A stretch of DNA of 6,359 bases, taken from contig JALSQA010000467.1 of the NCBI GenBank assembly GCA_026985685.1, positions 1 to 6,359 of the forward strand, given 5' to 3'. The DNA is from Campylobacterales bacterium (GTDB lineage: Bacteria; Campylobacterota; Campylobacteria; Campylobacterales; QNZT01). The stretch's first letter is position 1. Each line of letters begins with the position of its first letter. Below are positions 1 to 6,196 of this stretch, in pieces. The notes beneath the pieces are model-generated. The model saw nothing but the letters and a program-made list of their open reading frames with translations, made no database searches and had not been told where the DNA came from. Both the position numbers and the translations under genes were made by a program.

Positions 1-758
1 GGTTAAAAACACTTTTTATCGAAAATGGTCTCTTACCAAATACGATAGTACTCGATGCAAAAGGGGTAAATTTTACAAATTCACTGCCAAGAGAACCATT
101 CTTTTATCAAAATTATATACCACCCAGCACACCTTTGCCACAAAATCTGATTCCTCGTCTGCCAAAAAATGAGGAGAAATTTTCAAAACAAAACACCAAA
201 CTTCCTGCAAAATATATCTTTATCCCCTTTCAGGTAGATTATGATACCCAACTCATCGTAAACTCCCCATGGATCAAAGATATGCGTGCCCTTTTTCAAC
301 TTTTTGAATCTATTCAAAATGATATAAAAGATCAACAACTTCATTTTATTTTCAAAGAGCATCCCTCTTCACTCATCGACTATCCAGACTTACATGAAAA
401 GGCATCCAAAAACAGACATCTGCATATCATAAACGACCATTCAACTCAAGAATTAATAGAAAAAGCACAAGCAGTAGTCACCATAAATTCAACGGTAGGT
501 ATAGAATCTTTACTATTGGGTAAAAAAGTAATCGTCTTGGGAAATGCTTTTTATAACATAGAAGGTATCACTAAAACTGCTATGAATAAATCTGAACTGA
601 CTACAGTCATAAATGATCTTGATCACTGGCAACCTGATCCTCTCTTGAGGGAAAAATTTCTGAAATATCTCTATTTTGAATATCTTGTACCTGGCACTTT
701 CGAGGAAGAAGATGTAAACCAGTACAATAAAATCAACCAGATTTTAAAAAAGCTCTAA
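1..758 (+). CDS. Capsule polysaccharide biosynthesis protein, KpsS/KpsC-like, C-terminal part (5' end outside window)
   Basis: This frame is open from base 3, with no stop before TAA at 756-758, so 251 codons are visible and the true start lies upstream. The first visible residues, around IENGLLPNTIVLDAKGVN and LPREPFFYQNY, fit the Capsule_synth family (PF05159), as do later segments: IFIPFQVDYDTQ (about codons 72-83), FKEHP (about 117), a T-x-E-L-I helix, and INSTVGIESLLLGKKVIVLG (about 162-181). In E. coli the relatives KpsS and KpsC are cytoplasmic beta-Kdo transferases that build the linker between lipid and capsule polymer; the HP and NSTVG segments lie in the nucleotide-sugar half of the fold. 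A role in capsule or related surface glycan assembly is likely, but whether this is a Kdo transferase cannot be decided from the C-terminal part alone. An internal TTG at 135 is not the start, because family sequence continues upstream of it. Its stop overlaps that of the convergent gene. Confidence 0.87.
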   Translation, partial: LKTLFIENGLLPNTIVLDAKGVNFTNSLPREPFFYQNYIPPSTPLPQNLIPRLPKNEEKFSKQNTKLPAKYIFIPFQVDYDTQLIVNSPWIKDMRALFQLFESIQNDIKDQQLHFIFKEHPSSLIDYPDLHEKASKNRHLHIINDHSTQELIEKAQAVVTINSTVGIESLLLGKKVIVLGNAFYNIEGITKTAMNKSELTTVINDLDHWQPDPLLREKFLKYLYFEYLVPGTFEEEDVNQYNKINQILKKL

Positions 759-1633
759 AAACGACTTTCCCATCCTTCCCCATCGATGGCAAAAATCAAA
801 GAATCACCATGTTTTAGGCTACTAAAGTGGTGCATTTTACGACTTTTCCAATCCTCTTTTTGGATATCAGGAGCTAGAAAAGTACGTATATGTTTTTGAG
901 AAAAATGTTTTTCAGAAAGTGAAGTAATCTCTAGCAGGTGAAGTTTTTCACCATATCGTCTGGAACAATCCTGTGCAAAACGGTAAATCTTATTATCGAT
1001 TTCTATGATATTTCCTCCACTTCTGGAATATTTTGAGTTATTTTCACAAAGAGGATTTTGTGGATGTGCTACTAATTGATCTTCGGGACTTTTTGCCGTA
1101 TAAAGATGTAGATTGTCATTCGCATTTATAGATGTAAAAAAGTAAAATATTCCCTCTTTGATAAAGAGTGTAGTGTCTCTGAAATCTTCTCCATCCAAAA
1201 GAGTACGAAGATAGTGCCATTTTTTTAACGTATCATCAGCTTTATATAGTTTGACACTGTTGTCTTCCCCTCCTTCTGGAATCATATAGATATCATCTTT
1301 ATAAGTGAAAACAAAAGGATAAGACAGGTGGTAAGATTCTTCTAAAACCACACCCTGATAGTGCCAATTTTTCAAATCTTCACTCTGACACATAGCGATT
1401 ACACCTTTGTTTTTATCCTTATCTTTGAGTTCAAAAAAGCAGTACCACAAACCTTTATGCTGACATAAAAAGGGATCAGCAACAAAGGCAACTTCTCTTT
1501 CAACTATATCTGCTTTGGAGATAGCGGGATATTCAGGTAGTGAAAGAGATGGAAAATCAGCTATTTTACATTTGGATATACCAATTTTCCAGGCACTTTT
1601 TCTAAAAAAAATTCTTTTTAATAGTTTATGCAT
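755..1633 (-). CDS. GH43-like five-bladed beta-propeller protein, GINT1 N-terminal domain type
   Basis: The 292-residue product lacks a signal peptide and resembles the glucosamine inositolphosphorylceramide transferase 1 N-terminal domain family, a GH43/GH32-like propeller fold. Visible landmarks are WKIGIS (15-20), FVADPF (50-55), HLSYPFVF (102-109), MIPEGG (117-122), FRDTTLF (151-157), RSGGNI (204-209), QDCSRRYG (221-228) and KMHHF followed by AIDGEGW (266-288). The repeated D-P-F, Y-P-F and D-T-T blades are typical of the fold. Bacterial members commonly lie in polysaccharide loci, sometimes with formyl- or glycosyltransferases; their reaction is not established, so involvement in surface glycan synthesis here rests on the neighbour capsule gene. 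ATG at 1633 is preceded by AGGAG (1649-1645) with an 11-nt spacer. The start lies inside the end of an upstream open-frame remnant, as expected for a formerly coupled operon. The stop TAG (757-755) overlaps the stop of the convergent capsule gene. Length matches a complete single-domain member. Confidence 0.75.
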   Translation of the reverse strand: MHKLLKRIFFRKSAWKIGISKCKIADFPSLSLPEYPAISKADIVEREVAFVADPFLCQHKGLWYCFFELKDKDKNKGVIAMCQSEDLKNWHYQGVVLEESYHLSYPFVFTYKDDIYMIPEGGEDNSVKLYKADDTLKKWHYLRTLLDGEDFRDTTLFIKEGIFYFFTSINANDNLHLYTAKSPEDQLVAHPQNPLCENNSKYSRSGGNIIEIDNKIYRFAQDCSRRYGEKLHLLEITSLSEKHFSQKHIRTFLAPDIQKEDWKSRKMHHFSSLKHGDSLIFAIDGEGWESRF

Positions 1634-1740
1634 GATTTAAAATGCTCCTCTTTTATCATACAATGTTTTTTAAAACCAAAAGCATGAATTAGGTTATTAT
1701 ACAGTTTTTCAATCTCTAAAACATCATTTTCTAAAAAGAT
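1618..1740 (-). pseudogene. Start-less 3' remnant of an unidentified gene
   Basis: On the minus strand a frame is open from 1776 to TAA at 1620-1618. From 1740 it reads about 40 residues of plausible protein, beginning IFLENDVLEIEKLYNN, continuing LIHAFGFKKHCMIKEEHF and ending KSCINY. There is no ATG, GTG or TTG before an internal ATG 12 codons from the end. The frame contains the Shine-Dalgarno sequence of the propeller gene and overlaps its start by 16 nt, a typical arrangement for consecutive genes of one operon. Upstream it runs directly into the 3' end of the porin gene (stop at 1745-1743), where the original coding sequence must have been lost if this was a real gene. I do not recognise the family; the neighbours would suggest a polysaccharide-locus enzyme. 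A chance open frame of this length in AT-rich DNA is possible, so confidence is moderate. Confidence 0.45.
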
Positions 1741-1742
1741 AT

Positions 1743-2849
1743 TTAAAAATAATAGTTTACAAAAACTCTTGTGTTTTTAAAGGATTCTTTTTTATTCACT
1801 TTATCATCAATATCACTATATATTACATCAATGCTCAAGTTATCTTTCAAAGCATAGTTTGCAAGTAAATCCATTTCATGCATTTTCACATTTTTACCTT
1901 TAAGATGTGAATTAGATATCATAAAAGAGAGACCTTCTATTCCTATTTTTGTTGCATCATAAGATAAACTTGCAAATAACACATCACCATCACTCCCCGC
2001 ATCGGCAAGTGTTAAATGTTCACTACATGTAAAAAAAGGTCCTGCTCCATAAAAATTTTCTGCCTCTTGATCATTGGTAGAATCTGTTTTATTGTATGCA
2101 AATGTAAAATCTAATCCACTCTGGGGATGTCCAATCTCTGCTGATAACCCTGTAATTTTTGCTTTTTTATTCTCTTTGTGATTTTGTATAGCATACTGGG
2201 CACCAAATGCATACTTAACTTCTTCATTTGAACCTTCATATCCTGCTTCAAGATAGATAATCTCTGCTTGATTTTTAATATGATAATACCATGTCTGTAG
2301 TGATATATTGTGAATACCTTCATACACTATACCTAACATTTCAAGAGCATCATTGCCGTTGATTTTACTAAAATGTTCTGGCATTGAAGCATCAATACCT
2401 GCCATTTTTGTTACATATGAAAGTGTAATTGTTGTATCTTTTAAATCATTATTACGAAGTGTATATGCTTCATAAAGATCAGGTATCATCCCAATATCAT
2501 CACTATCCAAAAAAGGTGTATCAAGCACTTGTCTTCCAAGTGTAAGATATGTATTTTGTAAATTTGCCTGTATATATGCTTCACCTAAAAGTTGATAATT
2601 TCTATTTTGTGTGCTATAAAAAGGGACACCATTATTGTTGTGTTTATTTAAAGCATTAACACTATAAAAACCTACTCCTAAGTTAGTACCATAAAATTTT
2701 TCACTCTCATATTTTAACATTCCACCTATAGCTATATCTGTAGAGCTTTTATCTTGCTTATGTTGTTCTATGCCAAGTCTTATATTTCCTTGTGTCTTAG
2801 CCTGAACATAACAGGAGAGTAGAAGCAAAATCCCTAAACTATACTTCAT
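1743..2849 (-). CDS. OprD-like outer-membrane porin, last gene of the feo operon
   Basis: The 368-residue product starts with a Sec signal peptide (basic MKYS, hydrophobic core to about 13, likely cleavage after VQA at 17). It then alternates polar and hydrophobic residues, as in an outer-membrane beta-barrel, and ends in NYYF, the terminal aromatic signal read by the BAM machinery. The stretch TLGRQVLDTPFLDSDDIGMI (103-122) followed by PDLYEAYTLRN, and the later GAGPFFTCSEH (268-278), resemble OprD-family porins of Campylobacterota. OprD relatives are narrow channels for small solutes; the substrate of this one is unknown. Its ATG overlaps the end of feoA by 11 nt and has no strong ribosome site of its own, so translation is probably coupled to feoA. 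The position suggests that it helps iron or a related small ligand cross the outer membrane, which is inference. No terminator hairpin is visible after its stop. An LLSC string at 10-13 could mimic a lipobox, but the barrel features argue for an ordinary signal peptide. Confidence 0.8.
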   Translation of the reverse strand: MKYSLGILLLLSCYVQAKTQGNIRLGIEQHKQDKSSTDIAIGGMLKYESEKFYGTNLGVGFYSVNALNKHNNNGVPFYSTQNRNYQLLGEAYIQANLQNTYLTLGRQVLDTPFLDSDDIGMIPDLYEAYTLRNNDLKDTTITLSYVTKMAGIDASMPEHFSKINGNDALEMLGIVYEGIHNISLQTWYYHIKNQAEIIYLEAGYEGSNEEVKYAFGAQYAIQNHKENKKAKITGLSAEIGHPQSGLDFTFAYNKTDSTNDQEAENFYGAGPFFTCSEHLTLADAGSDGDVLFASLSYDATKIGIEGLSFMISNSHLKGKNVKMHEMDLLANYALKDNLSIDVIYSDIDDKVNKKESFKNTRVFVNYYF

Positions 2850-3078
2850 CTTCTATTCTTTGTACTTCTATTTTGTCCATCTCTCCTTTGCGAAGTGCTA
2901 CTAGAGAGTTACCAACTTGAAGTTCTACATTATTTTTTCCCAATGAAAATGCTTTTATTTCAAACTCTACACCAGGATATATTCCAAATGATTTCATCCT
3001 GGCTTTTAGTGTTTTTCCTGCATTTATGCCTACTATTTGACCCCTGTCACCTTTATTTAAATGATAAATATTAATCAT
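2839..3078 (-). CDS. feoA: Ferrous iron transport protein A (FeoA)
   Basis: This is a 79-residue cytoplasmic SH3-like protein of the usual FeoA size. Typical features are the opening L-x-x-G-D-R-G-Q-I-V-G-I (about 7-18), K-x-L-K-A-R-M-K-S-F-G-I-Y-P-G (about 23-37), a middle strand FEIKAFSLGKNNVELQVG and the closing LVALRKGEMDKIEV. FeoA is thought to bind or regulate FeoB at the inner membrane. The start chosen is ATG at 3078-3076, which overlaps the feoB stop as ATGA, a classic coupling arrangement. The same frame remains open upstream to 3213, but those codons lie wholly within feoB and give no FeoA-like sequence. The 3' end overlaps the porin start by 11 nt. Unlike the usual feoA-feoB order, here feoA follows feoB. 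Confidence 0.93.
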   Translation of the reverse strand: MINIYHLNKGDRGQIVGINAGKTLKARMKSFGIYPGVEFEIKAFSLGKNNVELQVGNSLVALRKGEMDKIEVQRIEDEV

Positions 3079-5192
3079 GTTAAAAATACTCCTGCTATTT
3101 TGTATGCTATAAAACTTAAAACCCACGCTGTTGAAGTTGTAAATATGAAAAGATACACTAAATACTTTACGCCACCAGCCTCCCTTGTAAATACAGCCGA
3201 TGCTGCAAAACAAGGCAGATAAATCATGACAAATACTATAAAAGATATTGCAGTAGGCAAAGGGATATTTTTTTGTATCTGAGTTTTAAGAGTGTTTGAT
3301 GTTTCATCCACACTTCCAAGAGAATAAAGTACACCCAATGTCGAAACCACTACTTCTTTAGCTGCCAATCCAGCCTCAAGAGCTACACTTAACTTCCAGT
3401 CAAGCCCAAGTGGTGCAAAAAATGGCTCTGTCGCTTTACCAATTTGCCCTAAATAACTATTTTCTAAAAGTTTAGATTCTAATTGGTTTTCAAGTTCTGT
3501 TTTTTGTGTTTTTGTTTTTGCCTGTTCTATCTTGTTTTGGTACTCTTGTTGTAACTGTGGATATTTTGGATAGTTACTAGCAAACCATACTAATACTGAA
3601 GCAGCCAATATAAATGTACCTGCTTTTTGCAAATACATCTTTGCCTGTGAATAAACTGTATGCCAAAGAAGTTTAAATGATGGCAAACGATACTTTGGCA
3701 TCTCCATAACAAAAGGTTCATCTTCTCCTTTGAAAACCAAAATATTAAGTACTTTTGCAGCTCCCAATCCTAGTAATGCACCAGCAATATAGATCAAAAA
3801 CAACATGTTTCCTGCAACATCCTTTGCAAAAAAAGCACTCGTAAAAAGAACATAAATAGGCAATCTAGCACCACAACTCATAAAACCTATGATAAAGAGT
3901 GTCAAAAGTCTATCTTTTTCATTTTTTAATGTTCTTGCCGCCATATATGCAGGAACAGAACACCCAAAACCTGTCACAAGAGGTATAAAACTTTTTCCAT
4001 GAAGTCCAAACTTATGAAAAAATCCATCAAGCAAAAAAGAGACACGACTCATATATCCTGTCGTTTCAAGCAATGCTATACCTAAAAACAAAATCAAAAT
4101 ATTTGGCAAAAACATAATCACAGCACCCACACCAGAAATCATACCATCAGAAATGAGTGATCCAAGTTCTCCTTGTCCAAAAATATTCTTAGCACTATCT
4201 CCCAATGCAGTAAAAAACATATCAATATAATCCATAGGAATAGCACCAAGTTCAAAAGTCAACTGAAACAAACCCCACATCAAAAATAAAAAGATAGGAA
4301 TTCCAAAATATTTATTTATCAAAATATCATCAATCTTTTCTGTTATGGTTTTTTCTTTTTTGTGCTCTATTTGCTGTACTTCTCTTGCTGCACCTCTGGC
4401 AAATGCAAGTCGTTCATCTTCAAAAATCTCATCTAAATCTTTAGTACCATAGTGGATATAAATATGCTGCAATGAAGCTCTGATAATAGGTAAAAGCTCT
4501 ATCCATATTGGTTCATCATGAAGTTTTTTATAGATCTCTTTATCTTCTTTGAGAAGTTTTACAGCTACTTTCTCATGTGGTATAAGACAAGGAAATTTTT
4601 TCTCTTGGAAAAAGTTAACTATCGTTGATATCTCCTCCTCTATCACATCACTATATAAAATCTTTGAACCTGTTTTTGGTTTTTGAAAAACTTCTACAAT
4701 AGCATGTTTTAAGGCTTCTATGCCACGTTTATCAGATGCAGAGGTCTCGATCACAGGTACACCTAAAATATCACTAAGCTGTTTTGAGTCAATATGAATA
4801 TTTTCTTTTTCAGCTTCATCCATCATATTCAGTGCAATAACCATCTTTTTGCCTGTTTCTAAAAGCTCTGCTGTTAAAAGTAAATTTCTCTCCAAATTAG
4901 TAGCATCTATTACATTTACTATCAAATTGTAATCTTCATGTTCGATGAATTTTTTGGTAACTTTTTCTTCTATCGTATACTCATTTAACGAATATGCTCC
5001 TGGCAAATCAATAATATGGATATCATAATCTTGACAACTTACCTCATCGCAATACTTAAACTCTATCTCTGTTTTATCTACTGTAACACCACTAAAATTA
5101 CCTACTTTAAGTTTAGCGTCACTGATGGCATTGATAAGTGAACTTTTACCAACATTTGGTTGTCCAGCTAATGCCACAACTATTTTTTGCAT
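3075..5192 (-). CDS. feoB: Ferrous iron transporter B (FeoB)
   Basis: FeoB is the inner-membrane Fe(II) importer with an N-terminal GTPase. The 705-residue product has all G motifs: G1 GQPNVGKS (10-17), switch I GNFSGVTVDK with Thr37, G3 DLPG (62-65), G4 NMMD (122-125) and G5 SAS (151-153). A helical spacer follows to about 290, and then the membrane part with Gate-type segments. These include GFGCSVPAYMAARTL (408-422), FMSCGARLP (437-445), EAGLAAKEVVVSTLG (606-620) and YLPCFAA (658-664). Many family members have CNVP in the first gate; here it is CSVP, which I recall from Helicobacter relatives. A lysine- and glutamine-rich soluble loop lies at about 540-590. Start ATG 5192 is preceded by AAGGAA at good spacing. 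It leads the operon feoB-feoA-porin, and a promoter with a Fur-box-like site lies upstream. Length is normal for the shorter FeoB type without a cysteine-rich tail. Confidence 0.97.
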   Translation of the reverse strand: MQKIVVALAGQPNVGKSSLINAISDAKLKVGNFSGVTVDKTEIEFKYCDEVSCQDYDIHIIDLPGAYSLNEYTIEEKVTKKFIEHEDYNLIVNVIDATNLERNLLLTAELLETGKKMVIALNMMDEAEKENIHIDSKQLSDILGVPVIETSASDKRGIEALKHAIVEVFQKPKTGSKILYSDVIEEEISTIVNFFQEKKFPCLIPHEKVAVKLLKEDKEIYKKLHDEPIWIELLPIIRASLQHIYIHYGTKDLDEIFEDERLAFARGAAREVQQIEHKKEKTITEKIDDILINKYFGIPIFLFLMWGLFQLTFELGAIPMDYIDMFFTALGDSAKNIFGQGELGSLISDGMISGVGAVIMFLPNILILFLGIALLETTGYMSRVSFLLDGFFHKFGLHGKSFIPLVTGFGCSVPAYMAARTLKNEKDRLLTLFIIGFMSCGARLPIYVLFTSAFFAKDVAGNMLFLIYIAGALLGLGAAKVLNILVFKGEDEPFVMEMPKYRLPSFKLLWHTVYSQAKMYLQKAGTFILAASVLVWFASNYPKYPQLQQEYQNKIEQAKTKTQKTELENQLESKLLENSYLGQIGKATEPFFAPLGLDWKLSVALEAGLAAKEVVVSTLGVLYSLGSVDETSNTLKTQIQKNIPLPTAISFIVFVMIYLPCFAASAVFTREAGGVKYLVYLFIFTTSTAWVLSFIAYKIAGVFLT

Positions 5193-5274
5193 CTATTTCC
5201 TTTTGGAGTATTTTGATATTTATTTTCAAATTCGTGAAATTGTAGCTCAAATTATCTTAAATATAAGTTAATTT

Positions 5275-5294
5275 TGAAAATGTTTTTCATTATT
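5275..5294. promoter_or_regulatory. Candidate Fur box between feoB and the divergent small gene
   Basis: On the minus strand, 5294-5276 reads AATAATGAAAAACATTTTC. This agrees with the classic Fur box GATAATGATAATCATTATC at 15 of 19 positions by my count. Counted as the 7-1-7 form, plus-strand 5275-5289 (TGAAAATGTTTTTCA) agrees with TGATAATNATTATCA at 11 of 14 defined positions, and TGAAAA/TTTTCA form an inverted repeat. It overlaps the TATAAT of the feo promoter and the expected start point, the usual place for repression by iron-loaded Fur. AT-rich DNA raises the chance of accidental matches, but the position next to feoB supports the call. Confidence 0.6.
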
Positions 5295-5319
5295 ATATTT
5301 TTTCTCTTTTTAGGGTAAA
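5292..5319 (-). promoter_or_regulatory. Probable sigma-70-type promoter of the feoB-feoA-porin operon
   Basis: On the minus strand TTTACC (5319-5314) is followed after 16 nt by a perfect TATAAT (5297-5292). Transcription would start near 5285 and give a leader of about 90 nt before the feoB ATG. A second, weaker -10 candidate, TACAAT (5244-5239), closer to the gene has no recognisable -35. The -35 of this promoter overlaps the -10 proposed for the divergent plus-strand gene, so the two promoters would compete for polymerase. Confidence 0.55.
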
Positions 5320-5321
5320 GT
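5309..5321 (+). promoter_or_regulatory. Possible -10 region for the small exported protein
   Basis: TTTAGGGTAAAGT ends in the hexamer TAAAGT (5316-5321). It agrees at 10 of 13 positions with the extended -10 upstream of the VanZ-like gene. Upstream is a T-rich stretch rather than a clear -35, which is common in Campylobacterota promoters. The start point would be near 5328, giving a leader of about 43 nt. TATAAC at 5350-5355 is a weaker alternative that would leave almost no leader. Confidence 0.35.
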
Positions 5322-5370
5322 ATTGTTTATCTTTGTCGATTTAAGTCTATATAACACAAAAGGAATTTAC

Positions 5371-5667
5371 ATGATGAAAATATTTTTAACACTATTTGTT
5401 GCCTATTTTGCAACTACTTCTTTACAAGCTGATACAAATTTGAAAGACAAACATCAAGATGATTTACAAGTATATCGAATGATTAAAGAAAATGTCATAG
5501 CACATGAGAGTACAACATTACTATCCAAAAGAGATGCAAAATCTTTTAAAAGAGATAAAGAAGTTGATACACAAATATCTTTAGCAAATATAAGAAGTAT
5601 AGAAATAAGCACCCGTAATAAGCAGTTTCAAAGAAGAGAGAGACTAGCAAAAAATATTAATTTTTAG
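5371..5667 (+). CDS. Small exported basic protein of unknown function
   Basis: I do not recognise this 98-residue product. It begins MMKIFLTLFVAYFATTSLQA, a clear Sec signal peptide with predicted cleavage after Ala20, leaving a mature protein of about 78 residues in the periplasm or outside the cell. The mature part is highly charged, slightly basic and without cysteine. It is rich in Lys/Arg and Asp/Glu, probably helical, and has a basic end (RRERLAK). The start at 5371 (or the adjacent ATG at 5374) follows AAAAGGAA at good distance; the frame extends back to a TTG at 5323, but that codon overlaps the proposed promoter and would put residues ahead of the signal peptide. The gene is divergent from feoB and shares the intergenic region that carries the candidate Fur box, so iron-linked expression is possible. 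It ends 39 nt before the VanZ-like gene, which has its own promoter. Confidence 0.72.
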   Translation: MMKIFLTLFVAYFATTSLQADTNLKDKHQDDLQVYRMIKENVIAHESTTLLSKRDAKSFKRDKEVDTQISLANIRSIEISTRNKQFQRRERLAKNINF

Positions 5668-5672
5668 GATCT

Positions 5673-5685
5673 TTTATGCTATAGT
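5673..5685 (+). promoter_or_regulatory. Extended -10 promoter of the VanZ-like gene
   Basis: TTTATGCTATAGT contains TGC directly before TATAGT (5680-5685), a textbook extended -10, which needs little -35 contact. The start point would be near 5692, leaving only about 15 nt of leader, which includes AAGGA (5696-5700), 6 nt before the TTG start. The -10 begins 12 nt after the preceding stop codon, so the VanZ-like gene can be expressed independently of the small exported protein. Confidence 0.55.
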
Positions 5686-5706
5686 CCCATCAAAAAAGGA
5701 TTTTTA

Positions 5707-6069
5707 TTGAAAAAAATATACTATAAAACACTATTTTTCATAACTGTTATAGCTGTATTGTACTTTGCTATAACAGTTGATGATCACATGAACTTTGACT
5801 GGGAATATCTTGACAAACTAAAACATGCTTTTGCATTTTTTACACTCTCTTTGTTGTTAAATAGATCTTCATCAAGTTATGATGCAAGATTACGAAATGT
5901 AACTGCATTGTTATTGTTTGGAATTTTTATTGAAATTGTACAACTATTTATACCTTATAGAGATTCAAGTGTTTATGATGTGATTGCAGATTTGGTAGGT
6001 ATTTTTACTTTTCAAATATCATTAAGTTTATACAGGTCTAGCAAAAAACTTTATCAACCAGTTTTTTAA
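5707..6069 (+). CDS. VanZ-like family membrane protein
   Basis: The 120-residue integral membrane protein has about four hydrophobic segments (roughly 7-22, 39-52, 65-83, 91-108). It carries the conserved polar pattern of the VanZ-like family (PF04892): D-K-x-K-H-x-x-x-F (36-44) at the second segment, E-I-V-Q (76-79) in the third, then P-Y-R-D-S-S-x-x-D (83-91) and D-x-x-G (95-98) where many relatives have D-x-x-x-N-x-x-G. VanZ of enterococci gives low teicoplanin resistance, but most family members have no known function, and resistance should not be inferred here. The start is TTG at 5707, supported by AAGGA 6 nt upstream; the next ATG is 27 codons further on and would remove the first membrane segment. 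It has its own extended -10 promoter and is followed by a hairpin. Confidence 0.83.
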   Translation: MKKIYYKTLFFITVIAVLYFAITVDDHMNFDWEYLDKLKHAFAFFTLSLLLNRSSSSYDARLRNVTALLLFGIFIEIVQLFIPYRDSSVYDVIADLVGIFTFQISLSLYRSSKKLYQPVF

Positions 6070-6078
6070 CATACTAAA

Positions 6079-6120
6079 AGAATGTGGCAAGAAATACCAC
6101 ATTCTACACTACTTTTGTTT
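6079..6120 (+). terminator. Candidate rho-independent terminator after the VanZ-like gene
   Basis: AGAATGTGG (6079-6087) and CCACATTCT (6097-6105) form a perfect 9-bp stem with a 9-nt loop, starting 9 nt after the stop codon. The following sequence is T-rich but interrupted (TTTTGTTT at 6113-6120), so termination may be incomplete. The next gene has its own promoter downstream, which agrees with an end of transcript here. Confidence 0.6.
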
Positions 6121-6160
6121 CTTCCCTAAAAAACCGTATTGTTTTTACTATTTACCTCTA

Positions 6161-6190
6161 TTTATGCTATACTTTCATGATCAGGAGGTG
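6161..6190 (+). promoter_or_regulatory. Extended -10 promoter and strong Shine-Dalgarno of the last gene
   Basis: TTTATGCTATACT (6161-6173) has TGC before TATACT and differs by one base from the VanZ-like promoter core. The start point would be near 6180. AGGAGGTG (6183-6190) is a near-perfect Shine-Dalgarno, 6 nt before ATG 6197 and stronger than any other ribosome site in the window. This suggests a short leader and high translation. Confidence 0.6.
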
Positions 6191-6196
6191 TATAAG

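Noticed and set aside
135..758. A start at TTG 135 for the capsule gene
   Set aside because: The same frame is open to base 3 and the upstream residues match the capsule family, so this is an internal leucine codon of a gene cut by the window edge.
1604..1611. Run of eight A near the start of the propeller gene as a phase-variation tract
   Set aside because: It is short and common in AT-rich DNA; phase-variable tracts in this phylum are usually longer G/C runs, and the frame is intact.
2111..2323. A 70-codon minus-strand frame inside the porin gene
   Set aside because: It lies wholly within the porin in another frame, has a lysine-rich low-information sequence, and has no ribosome site or family features.
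3079..3213. A 45-residue N-terminal extension of FeoA
   Set aside because: These codons lie inside feoB and do not resemble FeoA; ATG 3078 overlapping the feoB stop gives the standard FeoA length.
5323..5370. TTG 5323 as start of the small exported protein
   Set aside because: It would put 16 residues before a clear signal peptide and sits at the proposed promoter; ATG 5371 has a good Shine-Dalgarno.
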